Shown: positions 43,652-52,805, counted from the stretch's first letter. The stretch: DNA of 64,000 nt from Afipia sp. (GCA_024508675.1 JANINQ010000003.1:1-64000); one strand, 5' to 3'. The notes: generated by a model not told the origin, from the sequence alone. A program made the numbers and translations.

Positions 43652-43675
43652 TTGACTAGTTCTGAAAAAGAACTA
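43652..43675 (+). promoter_or_regulatory. Second palindrome next to a -35-like element
   Basis: TTGACT (43652-43657) is followed directly by AGTTC-N7-GAACT (43658-43674), with flanking T and A extending the stems to TAGTTCT...AGAACTA. It is 60 bases before the acyl-CoA ligase start and is the same palindrome, with the same spacing, as at 39990-40006. The -10 is poor here. Confidence 0.55.
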
Positions 43676-43734
43676 AAGGTGCAAACAAGACAAGGCCGCC
43701 TGAAGCGGTCGAAGTACCGCGCCGGGAGGGTGAA

Positions 43735-45291
43735 TTGGCAAGTGCTCAACGCGAATTCGATGTTGCCGATATTCTGGAAGGATTGCCGGAGTATCTGCAT
43801 GACGCCATGGCGCGTGCCGTGGTGGAAACACCGGATCATCCGGCGCTGATCGAGGATGCCAAGACCTGGTCCTATCGGCAACTGGCGGACAATGTGGCGC
43901 AGGTTACCGCGTCGCTGCTCGCACTGGGGATTCGTCCGGGCGACCGGATGATGATTGTCAGCGAAAACTGCATTGCGCTGGCGGCACTTCTGCTCGCCGC
44001 GAGCAAGATCAACGCGTGGGCGATTGTCGTGAACCCGCGGCTGTCCGCCCGTGAACTGGATCAAATTCGCGATCACAGCGGTTCGCGCCGGATGTTCTTT
44101 ACCGTGGGCGTCTCGGCCGAAGCTGCAAACCACGCACAGCGTGTTGGCGCCGAGATCGGCAAGGTCGGTCCGCTGGAAAGAATCGGCGTGAGTGCGCTGA
44201 ATGCGACGACGGTACCGGAGCCGGTGGAAACGAGTCCGGCGAAGCAGGTGGCCGTCCTGATTTACACCTCGGGCACCACGGGTACGCCGAAGGGCGTCAT
44301 GCTCACCCATGAGAATCTGCTGTTCAGCGCAAAGACCACGGCGCTGTTCCGCCAGATGGACAATCGCGACAAACTCTATGTTGTTCTGCCGATTTCCCAC
44401 ATCGTTGGTGTCTCGCTGCTTCTAATGACGCTGATGACCGGCGGCACGGTGCGGCTGGTCAGCAAGTACGATCCCGCCGCGCTTGCAAAGGCAATCGCGG
44501 AGGAGGGGATCACCATCCTCAACGGCGTTCCTGCAACTTATCAGCGTCTTCTTGAATACAAGGCGCTCAACAGCATCTCCAAGCTTGAAAAGGGTTCGCT
44601 GAGATTCATCGGTGTTGCAGGTGCGCCCCTCGATCTCGATCTGAAATCGCGAGTGGAAGCCGAACTTGGCCTGTCGCTGCTGAATGCCTATGGCATCACC
44701 GAATGCGCGCCGGGGATCTCCGGGGTGCGGATGGACGCACCTCGCAACGATAGCTCGGTTGGCAAGATCATACCGGGCGTGGAAGGACGGATCGTCGGCC
44801 GCGACGGCAAGCTGATCACCGATGGAACGGTTGGTGAGCTGCACGTCCGTGGCCGCAACGTGATGCGCGGCTACTATCGCGCGCCCGACCTGACGGAAAA
44901 GGCCATCGATCGCGACGGCTGGTTCAACACCGGCGATCTGGCCTCTCTCGATGGTGAGCACATGTTCATCGTCGGCCGCACCAAGGAAATGATTATCCGC
45001 TCGGGCTTTAACGTCTATCCCGCCGAGGTGGAGGCTGTGCTGAGTTCGCATGAGGACGTCGTGCAGTCCGCTGTGGTTGGCCGCGCGGCTGATGGCAACG
45101 AGGAAGTCGTGGCCTTCGTGCAATTGCTGAAGGGCTCGAAGGTCACACCGTCCGACCTGATGAGCTTCGCCGGCAAGCAACTCACGTCCTACAAGCGTCC
45201 CTCGCAGATCATTGTGCTGGATGCGCTTCCGGCGACTTCAACGGGCAAGATTCTCAAGCACAAGCTGGCTGAATCGCTGCGGACCACCTGA
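43735..45291 (+). CDS. AMP-forming acyl-CoA ligase
   Basis: The 518-residue ANL enzyme has YTSGTTGTPKG (P-loop), YGITECAP, WFNTGDLA, RTKEMIIRSGFNVYP and the catalytic Lys in TSTGKILKHKL. It converts a carboxylic acid to its CoA ester through an acyl-AMP. The binding pocket is not predictable from sequence; cluster context suggests an aliphatic or alicyclic acid. TTG follows GGAGGG at good spacing. It heads the longest operon of the cluster. Confidence 0.9.
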   Translation: MASAQREFDVADILEGLPEYLHDAMARAVVETPDHPALIEDAKTWSYRQLADNVAQVTASLLALGIRPGDRMMIVSENCIALAALLLAASKINAWAIVVNPRLSARELDQIRDHSGSRRMFFTVGVSAEAANHAQRVGAEIGKVGPLERIGVSALNATTVPEPVETSPAKQVAVLIYTSGTTGTPKGVMLTHENLLFSAKTTALFRQMDNRDKLYVVLPISHIVGVSLLLMTLMTGGTVRLVSKYDPAALAKAIAEEGITILNGVPATYQRLLEYKALNSISKLEKGSLRFIGVAGAPLDLDLKSRVEAELGLSLLNAYGITECAPGISGVRMDAPRNDSSVGKIIPGVEGRIVGRDGKLITDGTVGELHVRGRNVMRGYYRAPDLTEKAIDRDGWFNTGDLASLDGEHMFIVGRTKEMIIRSGFNVYPAEVEAVLSSHEDVVQSAVVGRAADGNEEVVAFVQLLKGSKVTPSDLMSFAGKQLTSYKRPSQIIVLDALPATSTGKILKHKLAESLRTT

Positions 45292-45353
45292 GCTTCGAAC
45301 GGCGTCAGCGCTGACGCTCGAATTTCCATCTTGCTCTTCTCGGGAGACGAACC

Positions 45354-46097
45354 TTGCAGAAACGTAACGCAACCGTGGCCGTGATCGGCGCCGGAGATTT
45401 CATCGGCGGCGAGATCGCCAAGAAGTTCGCAGCCGAGGGATTCACCGTCTTCGTCGGCCGCCGCCAGGGCGAGAAGCTGGCTCCGCTGGTGAAGGAAATC
45501 GAGGCAGCCGGTGGCACTGTGTTCGCCCGGGCGCTCGATGCCCGCAAGGAAGAGGAGATGGTGTCTTTCATCTCCGACGCCGACAAGCATGCGCCGCTCG
45601 AGGTTTGCATCTTTAACATCGGCGCCAACGTCAATTTTCCCATTCTCGACACGACGGAACGTGTGTTCCGGAAAGTCTGGGAGATGGCCTGCTATTCGGG
45701 CTTTCTTGCCGGGCGAGAAGCGGCACGGGTGATGTTGCCGCGTGGTAAGGGCAATATCTTCTTCACCGGCGCGACCGCCAGTCTGCGCGGCGGTTCGGGC
45801 TTTGCGGCTTTCGCCAGCGCCAAGTTCGGTCTGCGTGCCGTGGCTCAGTCGATTGCGCGCGAACTCGGACCGAAGAACATTCATGTGGCTCACCTGATTA
45901 TCGATTCCAGTGTCGACACCGAATGGGTTCGCCAACTGATCGCCAACCGCGAAGGCAAGGAAGCCATCGAGAATCTCGATCCAAACCGTCTGATGCGTCC
46001 CGCCGCCGTCGCAGAGACTTACTGGCAGCTCTATCAGCAGCCGCGCGATGCATGGACGTTTGAGACTGAAATCCGCCCGTTCGGCGAGAAGTGGTAA
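45354..46097 (+). CDS. SDR with Phe instead of the catalytic Tyr (second copy)
   Basis: The 247-residue protein is a paralog of the SDR at 42758-43513: AVIGAGDFIG in front, GFAAFASAK with Phe153 and Lys157, then LGPKNIHV. Both carry the same active-site change and flank the ligase gene on opposite strands. A heteromer of the two, or one each for two related steps, is possible. TTG start behind GGGAG; the spacing to the ligase stop is 62 bases. Confidence 0.85.
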   Translation: MQKRNATVAVIGAGDFIGGEIAKKFAAEGFTVFVGRRQGEKLAPLVKEIEAAGGTVFARALDARKEEEMVSFISDADKHAPLEVCIFNIGANVNFPILDTTERVFRKVWEMACYSGFLAGREAARVMLPRGKGNIFFTGATASLRGGSGFAAFASAKFGLRAVAQSIARELGPKNIHVAHLIIDSSVDTEWVRQLIANREGKEAIENLDPNRLMRPAAVAETYWQLYQQPRDAWTFETEIRPFGEKW

Positions 46098-46109
46098 CGG
46101 GGACGTTCC

Positions 46110-47291
46110 ATGGAGCTGAAACTTTCCAAAGAGGATGCAGCATTTCGTGATGAAGTGAGAGCTTTCATCGCGGAGAACTATCCGCAGGACATGCGCGTAC
46201 CGAATCCGGAAACGGATCTGACCAAGGAGCAGTCGATGCTCTGGCACAAGATCCTTCACAAGAAGGGTTGGATCGCGCCGCTCTGGCCAAAGGAATACGG
46301 CGGTCCGGGCTGGTCGATTACCCGGCGATTTATCTGGGAGCAGGAGACAACCCGCGCGGGTACGTTGCCGCCGTTGGCGTTCAGCGTGACCATGGTTGGT
46401 CCTGTGATCTACACGTTCGGCAATGATGCGCAGAAGAAGAAATATCTGCCGCGTATTTTGTCGGGCGAGGACTGGTGGTGTCAGGGCTATTCGGAACCGG
46501 GTTCGGGGTCCGATCTTGCCTCGGTTCGCACCAAGGCGGTTCGCGATGGCGACCACTACATCGTCAATGGTCACAAGACCTGGACGACTTTGGCGCAGCA
46601 CGCGGACTGGATTTTCTGTCTGGTCCGGACCGACCCGGCAGCGAAACCTCAGTCGGGCATTTCCTTTCTGCTGATCGACATGAAGTCGCCCGGTGTAACT
46701 GTGCGGCCAATCATCACTATCGACGGGTCGCACGAAGTTAATGATGTTTTCCTCGAGAATGTTCGCGTACCTGTCGAGAATCTGATTGGCGAGGAAAACA
46801 AGGGCTGGACCTACGCCAAGTTCCTCCTCGGCAACGAGCGCACCAGCATGGCGGGCATTGGCCGTTCCATGCGTTATCTCAGCAAGCTCAAGAAGATCGT
46901 AAAGACGGAGATCGGCGAGGATGATCCAGCCTTTGGTGAGTTCACCAGGGACATCGCCCGCGTCGAACTCGATGTGCTCGCGCTGGAGGCGACCGAGCTA
47001 CGCGTTGTTGCACAAATGGCGCGGGGAATCGATCCGGGACCTGCAGCGTCGCTGTTCAAGATCAGGGGCACTGAAATTTTCCAGCGCATCACCGATCTCA
47101 CGCACAGGGCTATCGGCAATTACGGCCTTGCGCTGCGCGAGCATCCGGCCAGCCCGAATATCTTTGTGCCCGGACCGGCCGATGGCCACACCGTGCCGGA
47201 GAAATATCTGAACTCGCGCAAGCTGAGCATCTATGGCGGGTCCAACGAGATCCAGCGCAACATCATCGCAAAAGCGGTTCTTGGCCTGTAA
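46110..47291 (+). CDS. Acyl-CoA dehydrogenase, PimC-like large subunit
   Basis: The 393-residue flavoprotein has GYSEPGSGSDLASVRT (FAD and substrate site), WTTLAQHADW, and the C-terminal YGGSNEIQRNIIAK. In the simple dehydrogenases the end motif is YEGTxEIQR with the catalytic Glu; here a Gly stands in that position. PimC-like partners of heteromeric dehydrogenases show the same feature, and the companion follows. It should form a double bond in an acyl-CoA, with electrons going to ETF. It is 12 bases after the SDR gene. Confidence 0.9.
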   Translation: MELKLSKEDAAFRDEVRAFIAENYPQDMRVPNPETDLTKEQSMLWHKILHKKGWIAPLWPKEYGGPGWSITRRFIWEQETTRAGTLPPLAFSVTMVGPVIYTFGNDAQKKKYLPRILSGEDWWCQGYSEPGSGSDLASVRTKAVRDGDHYIVNGHKTWTTLAQHADWIFCLVRTDPAAKPQSGISFLLIDMKSPGVTVRPIITIDGSHEVNDVFLENVRVPVENLIGEENKGWTYAKFLLGNERTSMAGIGRSMRYLSKLKKIVKTEIGEDDPAFGEFTRDIARVELDVLALEATELRVVAQMARGIDPGPAASLFKIRGTEIFQRITDLTHRAIGNYGLALREHPASPNIFVPGPADGHTVPEKYLNSRKLSIYGGSNEIQRNIIAKAVLGL

Positions 47292-47311
47292 CGCGTCGCG
47301 GGAGACATCCG

Positions 47312-48442
47312 GTGGATATTCAATTTTCGGAAGAGCAGGAACTCCTGCGCAGCAGCGTTCAGAAATTATTGCGCGACCAGTATGACTTCGACACGCGCCG
47401 GAAGATCGTCGCCAGCGAAGAGGGCTGGAGCAGAAAGCACTGGAATACGTTTGCGGAGCTGGGATTGCTTGCCGCGCCGTTTGCCGAATCCTCCGGTGGT
47501 CTGGGCGGCGGCAGTCTTGCGACCATGATCCTGATGCAGGAGTTCGGCCGTCATCTGGTGGTTGAGCCGTTCTTTGAAACGGTTGTGCTGGCTGGTGGCC
47601 TGATCGAGCAGCTCGGGTCCGATGTTCAGCGTGAGGAATTTTTGCCGCCGATCATGGCCGGCGAAGCTATCTGGTCGCTGGCATGGACCGAGGGTCATTC
47701 GCGTTACGATCTCAATAACGTCGCGACCACTGCGAAACGCAATGGCGATATTTATGTCCTGAATGGCGCGAAAGCTGCTGTCATCGGCGCGCCGTGGGCG
47801 AACAAGCTGATTGTTTCGGCGCGGACGTTAGGCGGCCCGCGCGATTATGCAGGTGTGAGCCTGTTCATCGTTGACCGGGAATCCGCGGGACTCCATTTGC
47901 AGAGTTTCAAGACCATCGACGGACGGCGGGCTGCGGAAATCATCCTGAGGGATGTGAGTGTTCCGGCGGACCGGTTGCTGGGCGTGGAAGGCAAGGGTGT
48001 TGCGGCGCTCGAAGCGTGCCGGGATCGCGCCATTGCCGCGCAGTGTGCCGAGGCTACCGGCGCCATGGGTGAGTTGAACAGGGCGACGCTCGAATACACC
48101 AAGACGCGCAAGCAGTTCGGCGTCACGCTCGGAACATTCCAGGTGCTGCAGCACCGGATGGTCGACATGTTCATTGCGCTTGAGGAAGCGACGTCGCTGT
48201 CCCAGCATTTGAACCTGACCGTTGCTGAAGGCGATCCGCAGGGATCGAAGCTGGCGTCCGGCGCGAAATCCAAGGTCGGAGAGGCCGCCCGTTTTGTCGG
48301 TGAGCAGGCTATCCAGCTCCATGGCGGCATGGGCATGAGCGACGAGCTGAATGTCGGGCACTATTTCAAGCGCATTGCGTCGATCAACATCCAGTTCGGC
48401 GACCCGACTTATCATCTGCTGCGTTACGCCCGCGCGAGCTGA
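47312..48442 (+). CDS. Acyl-CoA dehydrogenase, PimD-like small subunit
   Basis: The 376-residue protein shows the ACAD plan (FSEEQELLRSSVQ, SLAWTEGHSRYDLNN, TRKQFGVTLGTFQVLQHRMVDM, QLHGGMGMSDELNVGHYFKR) but deviates from homotetrameric enzymes in the FAD region and lacks an obvious YEG motif. With the preceding gene, 20 bases away, it fits an alpha2beta2 dehydrogenase as proposed for the pimeloyl-CoA dehydrogenase of Rhodopseudomonas. Substrate could be a branched, dicarboxyl or ring-derived acyl-CoA. GTG start behind GGGAG. Confidence 0.9.
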   Translation: MDIQFSEEQELLRSSVQKLLRDQYDFDTRRKIVASEEGWSRKHWNTFAELGLLAAPFAESSGGLGGGSLATMILMQEFGRHLVVEPFFETVVLAGGLIEQLGSDVQREEFLPPIMAGEAIWSLAWTEGHSRYDLNNVATTAKRNGDIYVLNGAKAAVIGAPWANKLIVSARTLGGPRDYAGVSLFIVDRESAGLHLQSFKTIDGRRAAEIILRDVSVPADRLLGVEGKGVAALEACRDRAIAAQCAEATGAMGELNRATLEYTKTRKQFGVTLGTFQVLQHRMVDMFIALEEATSLSQHLNLTVAEGDPQGSKLASGAKSKVGEAARFVGEQAIQLHGGMGMSDELNVGHYFKRIASINIQFGDPTYHLLRYARAS

Positions 48443-48505
48443 CCACCGGACAATTTGAAGCTTGCTGCATGGCAGCAATGCCCGGGCCGGAACGGCTTCT
48501 AATGG

Positions 48506-48521
48506 TATGATCGTTATCATA
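48506..48521 (+). promoter_or_regulatory. Palindrome ahead of the thiolase gene
   Basis: TATGAT-CGTT-ATCATA is a perfect inverted repeat within the 137-base gap between the dehydrogenase and thiolase genes. It may be an operator or promoter element of a separate thiolase transcript. It does not match the AGTTC palindrome. Confidence 0.3.
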
Positions 48522-48579
48522 AGAAGGATGCTTCACAAAGAGCCTGCTCCTTGGGCGGGCGCGTTCTGGAGGTCATCGG

Positions 48580-49764
48580 ATGGTAGATGCAGTTATCGTT
48601 TCCACCGCTCGCACGGGTATCGGCAAGGCGTATCGCGGCGCGTTGAATAACACCGAAGGCCCGACGATGGCGGGTCATGTCATGGCTGAGGCTGTCAAGC
48701 GCGCCGGAATCGAGCCGGGCGAGGTGGAAGACGTGGTTATGGGCTGCGCCATGCAGCAGGGCACCATGGTGATGAATGTGGCGCGCAAGGGCGCGATCAG
48801 GGCCGGACTTCCTGTCACTGTTGCAGGCACGACCATCGATCGTCAGTGTGCCTCCGGGTTGCAGGCCATCGCCGTTGCCGCGCGCTCGATCATGCTTGAC
48901 GGTGTTGAAGTCGCCATCGGCGGCGGCACCGAGTCGATCAGCCTTGTTCAGAACGAGCACATGAACAAGTTTCACGCGGTCGACGACGAATTGATGGCGA
49001 TGAAACCGGACATGTATATGTCCATGCTGGAGACCGCTGAGGTGGTCGCGGCTCGCTACAACATTTCGCGCGACAAGCAGGATGAATACAGCCTTGAATG
49101 CCAGCGACGCGTTGGCGCGGCGATCCAGGGCGGGCGATTCAACGACGAGATCGTTCCGTTCAAGACGAAAATGGCTGTGATGGACAAGGACACCAGGCAG
49201 GTGTCCTTCAAAGACATCACCCTCACCAAGGACGAAGGTCCGCGTCCGGACACGACGGCAGAAGGACTTGCAGGCATCAAGCCGGTGTTCGAGGGCAAGA
49301 CCATCAGTGCCGGTAATGCGAGCCAGTTGTCTGACGGCGCATCCGCCAGTGTTCTTATGAGTGACACGTTGGCCGCGAAGAAGGGGCTGAAGCCTCTCGG
49401 CATTTTCCGTGGGTTTGTTGCGGCGGGTGTCGAGCCCGACGAAATGGGCGTCGGCCCTGTTGCTGCGATTCCCCGCCTGCTCAAGCGTCATGGCCTCAAG
49501 ATCGACGACATCGATCTCTGGGAGTTGAACGAGGCGTATGCCGTGCAGGTGATCTATTGCCGGGACAAGCTCGGGATCGATCCGGAGAAGCTGAACGTCA
49601 ATGGCGGCTCCATCGCCATGGGGCACCCTTATGGAATGACCGGAGCACGCCTCGCTGGTCATGTCTTGATCGAAGGGCGCCGGCGGAAGGCCAAGTATGG
49701 CGTGGTGACGATGTGCATCGGCGGCGGAATGGGTGCCGCCGGCCTTTTCGAGATCGTTCACTAG
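48580..49764 (+). CDS. Thiolase (acetyl-CoA C-acyltransferase)
   Basis: The 394-residue enzyme has the full catalytic set: Cys90 in DRQCASGLQ, His349 in GHPYG and Cys379 in VTMCIGGG. It should cleave a 3-ketoacyl-CoA with CoA to acetyl-CoA and a shortened acyl-CoA. As the last enzyme of the cluster it implies beta-oxidation of the substrate. An enoyl-CoA hydratase and a 3-hydroxyacyl-CoA dehydrogenase for the steps between are not seen here, unless an SDR does the latter. Confidence 0.95.
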   Translation: MVDAVIVSTARTGIGKAYRGALNNTEGPTMAGHVMAEAVKRAGIEPGEVEDVVMGCAMQQGTMVMNVARKGAIRAGLPVTVAGTTIDRQCASGLQAIAVAARSIMLDGVEVAIGGGTESISLVQNEHMNKFHAVDDELMAMKPDMYMSMLETAEVVAARYNISRDKQDEYSLECQRRVGAAIQGGRFNDEIVPFKTKMAVMDKDTRQVSFKDITLTKDEGPRPDTTAEGLAGIKPVFEGKTISAGNASQLSDGASASVLMSDTLAAKKGLKPLGIFRGFVAAGVEPDEMGVGPVAAIPRLLKRHGLKIDDIDLWELNEAYAVQVIYCRDKLGIDPEKLNVNGGSIAMGHPYGMTGARLAGHVLIEGRRRKAKYGVVTMCIGGGMGAAGLFEIVH

Positions 49765-49796
49765 TCACAATCCCGCATTTCTCTCCCTAACCTCAT

Positions 49797-49828
49797 GCCG
49801 GCTGCGGAAACGTGGCCGGCTCTTTTTT
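49797..49828 (+). terminator. Rho-independent terminator after the thiolase gene
   Basis: GCCGGC pairs with GCCGGC across a 12-base loop, then TCTTTTTT. It is 33 bases after the thiolase stop and closes the catabolic cluster. Confidence 0.7.
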
Positions 49829-49934
49829 GAGGGTGTCAAAATTTGTGACGGGATAGAAACAAAACTCCCCTTGATGCGTTGGTGAAGCATTCGAATATTA
49901 AGCGTCAGCCGTTCTGAGCAGGATCGGGTGCTGC

Positions 49935-50639
49935 ATGTTGCGACGCAAAACGGTTTTTCTTTCCGGATTAGGCTTTGCCGCTCTCTTGGCCGGTGGTTTT
50001 ACCGCCGGTCCTGTCCTGACACCCCAAACAGAATCTCCTGTCATCCGCGTTCAGGCTGGCGAACCTGAGACCGCGCCTGAGACGACCGCTGCAATTCCGG
50101 CTCAGACCGAGCCGAAATTGACCGCGGAAGAGGAGAAAGCTGCTGCGACACGGCTGGCGTTTGACCGGGCGCTTGTCGATGCGGCAGTCCTGAATAATGA
50201 GTATGAAAGTTACAGGCGCGGCAGGAGCAGGAAGCCGGTATCCCTGTCCGCGTTTCGAAGCCTTGAATTGCGCCTCTCCATGATTGCCGACGCCGATCCT
50301 GCAAACACGCAGGCGAGGGACATGGCGAACATGATGAAGATGCGACAGTACGAAATCCTTCAGCCGTCGGTTGAGATCGCAGCCAGCGCCAATCGCCTGC
50401 TGTATGCCCATGCGATGGCCGAGCGGATGCGGGATGACGGGACCCAGGTGATGGTCTACGGCGCAGGCAACAACGCGGTGCGTTTTGTATCGCCTCACAT
50501 GACCCGCCAGATGGCGATGCAGCTTTCGGAGTCGGCCAGGATTCCGGAAAAGGCCAAGGCGCTTCAGTTTCAGCGGGTGGTGTTCGGGAACGGTCGCCGG
50601 TCATGGACCTATGACGTGTCGCGAAACCGGCTGCGCTAG
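49935..50639 (+). CDS. Exported hypothetical protein
   Basis: The 234-residue product begins MLRRKTVFLSGLGFAALLAGGF, a signal or anchor helix. A low-complexity Pro/Thr/Glu region (about 30-60) follows, then a helical domain with EYESYRRGRSRKPVSLSAF. No family is recognised. It is alone between the thiolase terminator and a bidirectional terminator and may be an envelope protein. Confidence 0.65.
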   Translation: MLRRKTVFLSGLGFAALLAGGFTAGPVLTPQTESPVIRVQAGEPETAPETTAAIPAQTEPKLTAEEEKAAATRLAFDRALVDAAVLNNEYESYRRGRSRKPVSLSAFRSLELRLSMIADADPANTQARDMANMMKMRQYEILQPSVEIAASANRLLYAHAMAERMRDDGTQVMVYGAGNNAVRFVSPHMTRQMAMQLSESARIPEKAKALQFQRVVFGNGRRSWTYDVSRNRLR

Positions 50640-50671
50640 CAGCGGGTTTTCGAGGTAACTTCCTTAAGTAA

Positions 50672-50703
50672 AAAGGGCCGGTCTGTTGGACCGGCCCCTT
50701 TTT
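50672..50703. terminator. Bidirectional terminator
   Basis: GGGCCGGT and ACCGGCCC pair around a 7-base loop, with an A-run before and a T-run after, so it can end both converging genes. Confidence 0.75.
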
Positions 50704-50722
50704 GCGTGTGGCGGACTAGCGT

Positions 50723-51415
50723 TTACGCGTCCAGCACGGCGACGATCTCGAGCGTGCGCGGATTCACGACAACGATTTCGCCGTTGATCAGGAAGAACTC
50801 ATATCCACGCCAGTCCGGATAAATCGTAATGACTTCCGCGGGAAGGGGATGGAAAGCCACCGTCCTCGGAACACGCGTGCCGACCGAAATCGAGAAGTTG
50901 ACGTTCGTCACGGGCTTGATGTTCTGCTTCGTGATCGAAGTCCGGATGCTGGTGCGCTGTTCCGTTGACAGCTTTGCGCCGACTCCAGCCTGACCGGTAG
51001 TCGTGCCTGCCTTGCTGTCGGATGCATTCTTCTGGTCCGACTTCATTCCGTTACGGTCTGCGGCGTTCTTCTGGTCAGCTTTGGTGCCGTCCCGGGACCT
51101 GTCCATGTTGGTATCGGACGCAGCCTTGCCGCTCTTCGGATCACGGGTTGTTTCGGCACCCTTCGACTTCATGTCGTCCCGCGCGTTGTCCTGCGCGCGC
51201 TGCGCATTTCCGCCTTCACGGGGCATCTGGGCCTGACCGCCCTTCACGCCGCTTTCGCCGCTGCGATCCATCGGTGCGGCCCGTTCACCGGCTCCGCCCG
51301 CGCCCTGCGATGCCGCAGGGGCACTCGGAGCGTTGCCCGGGGTCTGCGCCGAAACCAGCCCCGCGCTGCCGATCAGAGCGGCTGTCGCGACGCCAATCAA
51401 AAACCTGTTCCTCAT
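50723..51415 (-). CDS. DUF1236 protein, secreted
   Basis: The 230-residue product has a signal peptide (FLIGVATAALIGSAGLVSAQ), a long Gly/Asp/Lys/Ser-rich low-complexity middle with repeated short units such as SDQKNA, and the DUF1236 domain at the end (NVNFSISVGTRVPRTVAFHPLP, then PDWRGYEFFLINGEIVVV). The family is frequent in Bradyrhizobiaceae and its role is unknown; the compact C-terminal domain is probably periplasmic. GAGGAGG precedes the ATG at 51415; an upstream in-frame stretch is not part of the protein. Confidence 0.85.
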   Translation of the reverse strand: MRNRFLIGVATAALIGSAGLVSAQTPGNAPSAPAASQGAGGAGERAAPMDRSGESGVKGGQAQMPREGGNAQRAQDNARDDMKSKGAETTRDPKSGKAASDTNMDRSRDGTKADQKNAADRNGMKSDQKNASDSKAGTTTGQAGVGAKLSTEQRTSIRTSITKQNIKPVTNVNFSISVGTRVPRTVAFHPLPAEVITIYPDWRGYEFFLINGEIVVVNPRTLEIVAVLDA

Positions 51416-51548
51416 GATAGTCCTCCTCGTTGTCTGCCCGCACTTCAACGGCAAGCAACAAGGTCTGTTCCGCGGCACTGAAGGATGTTTGCGTGAACCG
51501 CTGTTCATGCGGAACATTCAGGGTAGAGGCGCGCGGATTATTTTCGGA

Positions 51549-52805
51549 TTACGTCGCAGCCTGCGGTGAGGCGCGATAAACGTACATATGGGCTGCCGCG
51601 ATCATCGCCCACATGATGCCCAGCGTCATCCAGAAATGACGCCAGTGATCGACGTCGATGATGAAGGCCTCGAAGAACGTCCCCAGAAATCCGGCAAAGA
51701 CAGCAAGATAGGCGCGCTGCCACGGTACGCGCACGAAGATCAGTTTGAACCCCATAACCACGGTGATGAACGTCAGTGCGGGGAAGCAAATTCCGGAGAT
51801 CCAGCCGCCCGACATAAAGGCATTCAGGAACGAGTTATGGGTGTCTTCGGGAAAGAATTTTGTGAACTGCAGGGGGCCGATGCCAAGCGGAAGTTCAAGA
51901 GCCATCTGGAAGCCCAGCGCGTGGCGTCCGAAGCGTCCGAAGCGGCCGCTGTCATAGGTCTGATTGAAGCTCGCGCGCTCCTTGAACAGGCCGCCGATCG
52001 AATCGAATGACAGCAGCACGACCAGCAGGAGTGCTGCGAAAACGGCTGCAGCGATTGCAACAGTCACAATGCGCCGTCTCTGGGCCTGCGTCGGCGTGGT
52101 GAGGTACATCAGGACCAGCATGAAAGCGGAGCATCCGATCAACTGGCCCCAGGACGCGCGGGAGAAGGAGAGCAGGACTGCCAGGCTGATGATGCCAAGT
52201 CCGATCGCGCTACGAAATGCTTTGGCGGTCGACTGCGTAACGACACCCTGCAGAAGGAACATCGCGGGCAGGATCAGATAGGCGCCCAGCACGTTCGGGT
52301 CCTTGAAGGTCCCGCGTGCGCGGCTATAGAGCGTGAAAAGGTCGTAGCCGGCCCCCGGCACCAGCCGGAAGTAACCCGCGATACCGGCGAGAGATGCGAT
52401 CAGCGCGCCGAAGATCAGGCCGCGGCGAAGATATTCCAGCCGTTCGGCGGTGTTCTCCGACAGAACCATGGCGAAGAACAGCGCCGTGATGGCCATGTAC
52501 CAGGACGTCAGAATCCAGTTCAGGATTTCCTTCTTGTCCATCAGATAAGCCGAACAGATCGTGTAGCCGATGTTCAGCAGGAACAGCAGGATCAGCAGCG
52601 GGATGAAGACGGGCCGCATCCGCAGGCCGGTGGCGAAAAAGAACACCACCGAGGCGAGCGTCATCAATTCATAGGGACTGGGCTCGATGAAGACGATTGC
52701 GCCGCCGGCACCGACAGCCCACATCAATGCCCGCTGGATCGCCGCGATGCCGGGCGGCGTCGTGGCGGCGGGAAAGACGTAGTCTGTCGCGGCGACGGAA
52801 GCCAT
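51549..52805 (-). CDS. O-antigen polymerase/ligase-superfamily membrane protein, probable EPS polymerase
   Basis: The 418-residue polytopic protein has about 11 helices and the Wzy_C loop, with SFSRASWGQLIG near residue 220 and FPEDTHNSFLNAFMSGG near residue 330. The conserved H in THN lies in the position of PHN in the ligase at 26281-27579. Because it is in an EPS cluster with a phosphoglycosyltransferase, OPX and co-polymerase genes, the best guess is Wzy-type polymerase. It would join repeat units at the periplasmic face. It is 82 bases after the sugar transferase gene on the same strand. Confidence 0.8.
   Translation of the reverse strand: MASVAATDYVFPAATTPPGIAAIQRALMWAVGAGGAIVFIEPSPYELMTLASVVFFFATGLRMRPVFIPLLILLFLLNIGYTICSAYLMDKKEILNWILTSWYMAITALFFAMVLSENTAERLEYLRRGLIFGALIASLAGIAGYFRLVPGAGYDLFTLYSRARGTFKDPNVLGAYLILPAMFLLQGVVTQSTAKAFRSAIGLGIISLAVLLSFSRASWGQLIGCSAFMLVLMYLTTPTQAQRRRIVTVAIAAAVFAALLLVVLLSFDSIGGLFKERASFNQTYDSGRFGRFGRHALGFQMALELPLGIGPLQFTKFFPEDTHNSFLNAFMSGGWISGICFPALTFITVVMGFKLIFVRVPWQRAYLAVFAGFLGTFFEAFIIDVDHWRHFWMTLGIMWAMIAAAHMYVYRASPQAAT

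Noticed and set aside
43585-44400. A 271-codon open frame on the minus strand.
   Set aside because: It is opposite the acyl-CoA ligase and has no protein-like features.
45189-46733. A 514-codon open frame on the minus strand.
   Set aside because: It lies opposite the SDR and acyl-CoA dehydrogenase genes, has no family motif, and is explained by high GC.
48517-49761. A 414-codon open frame on the minus strand.
   Set aside because: It is the antisense of the thiolase gene, whose catalytic residues are all present on the plus strand.
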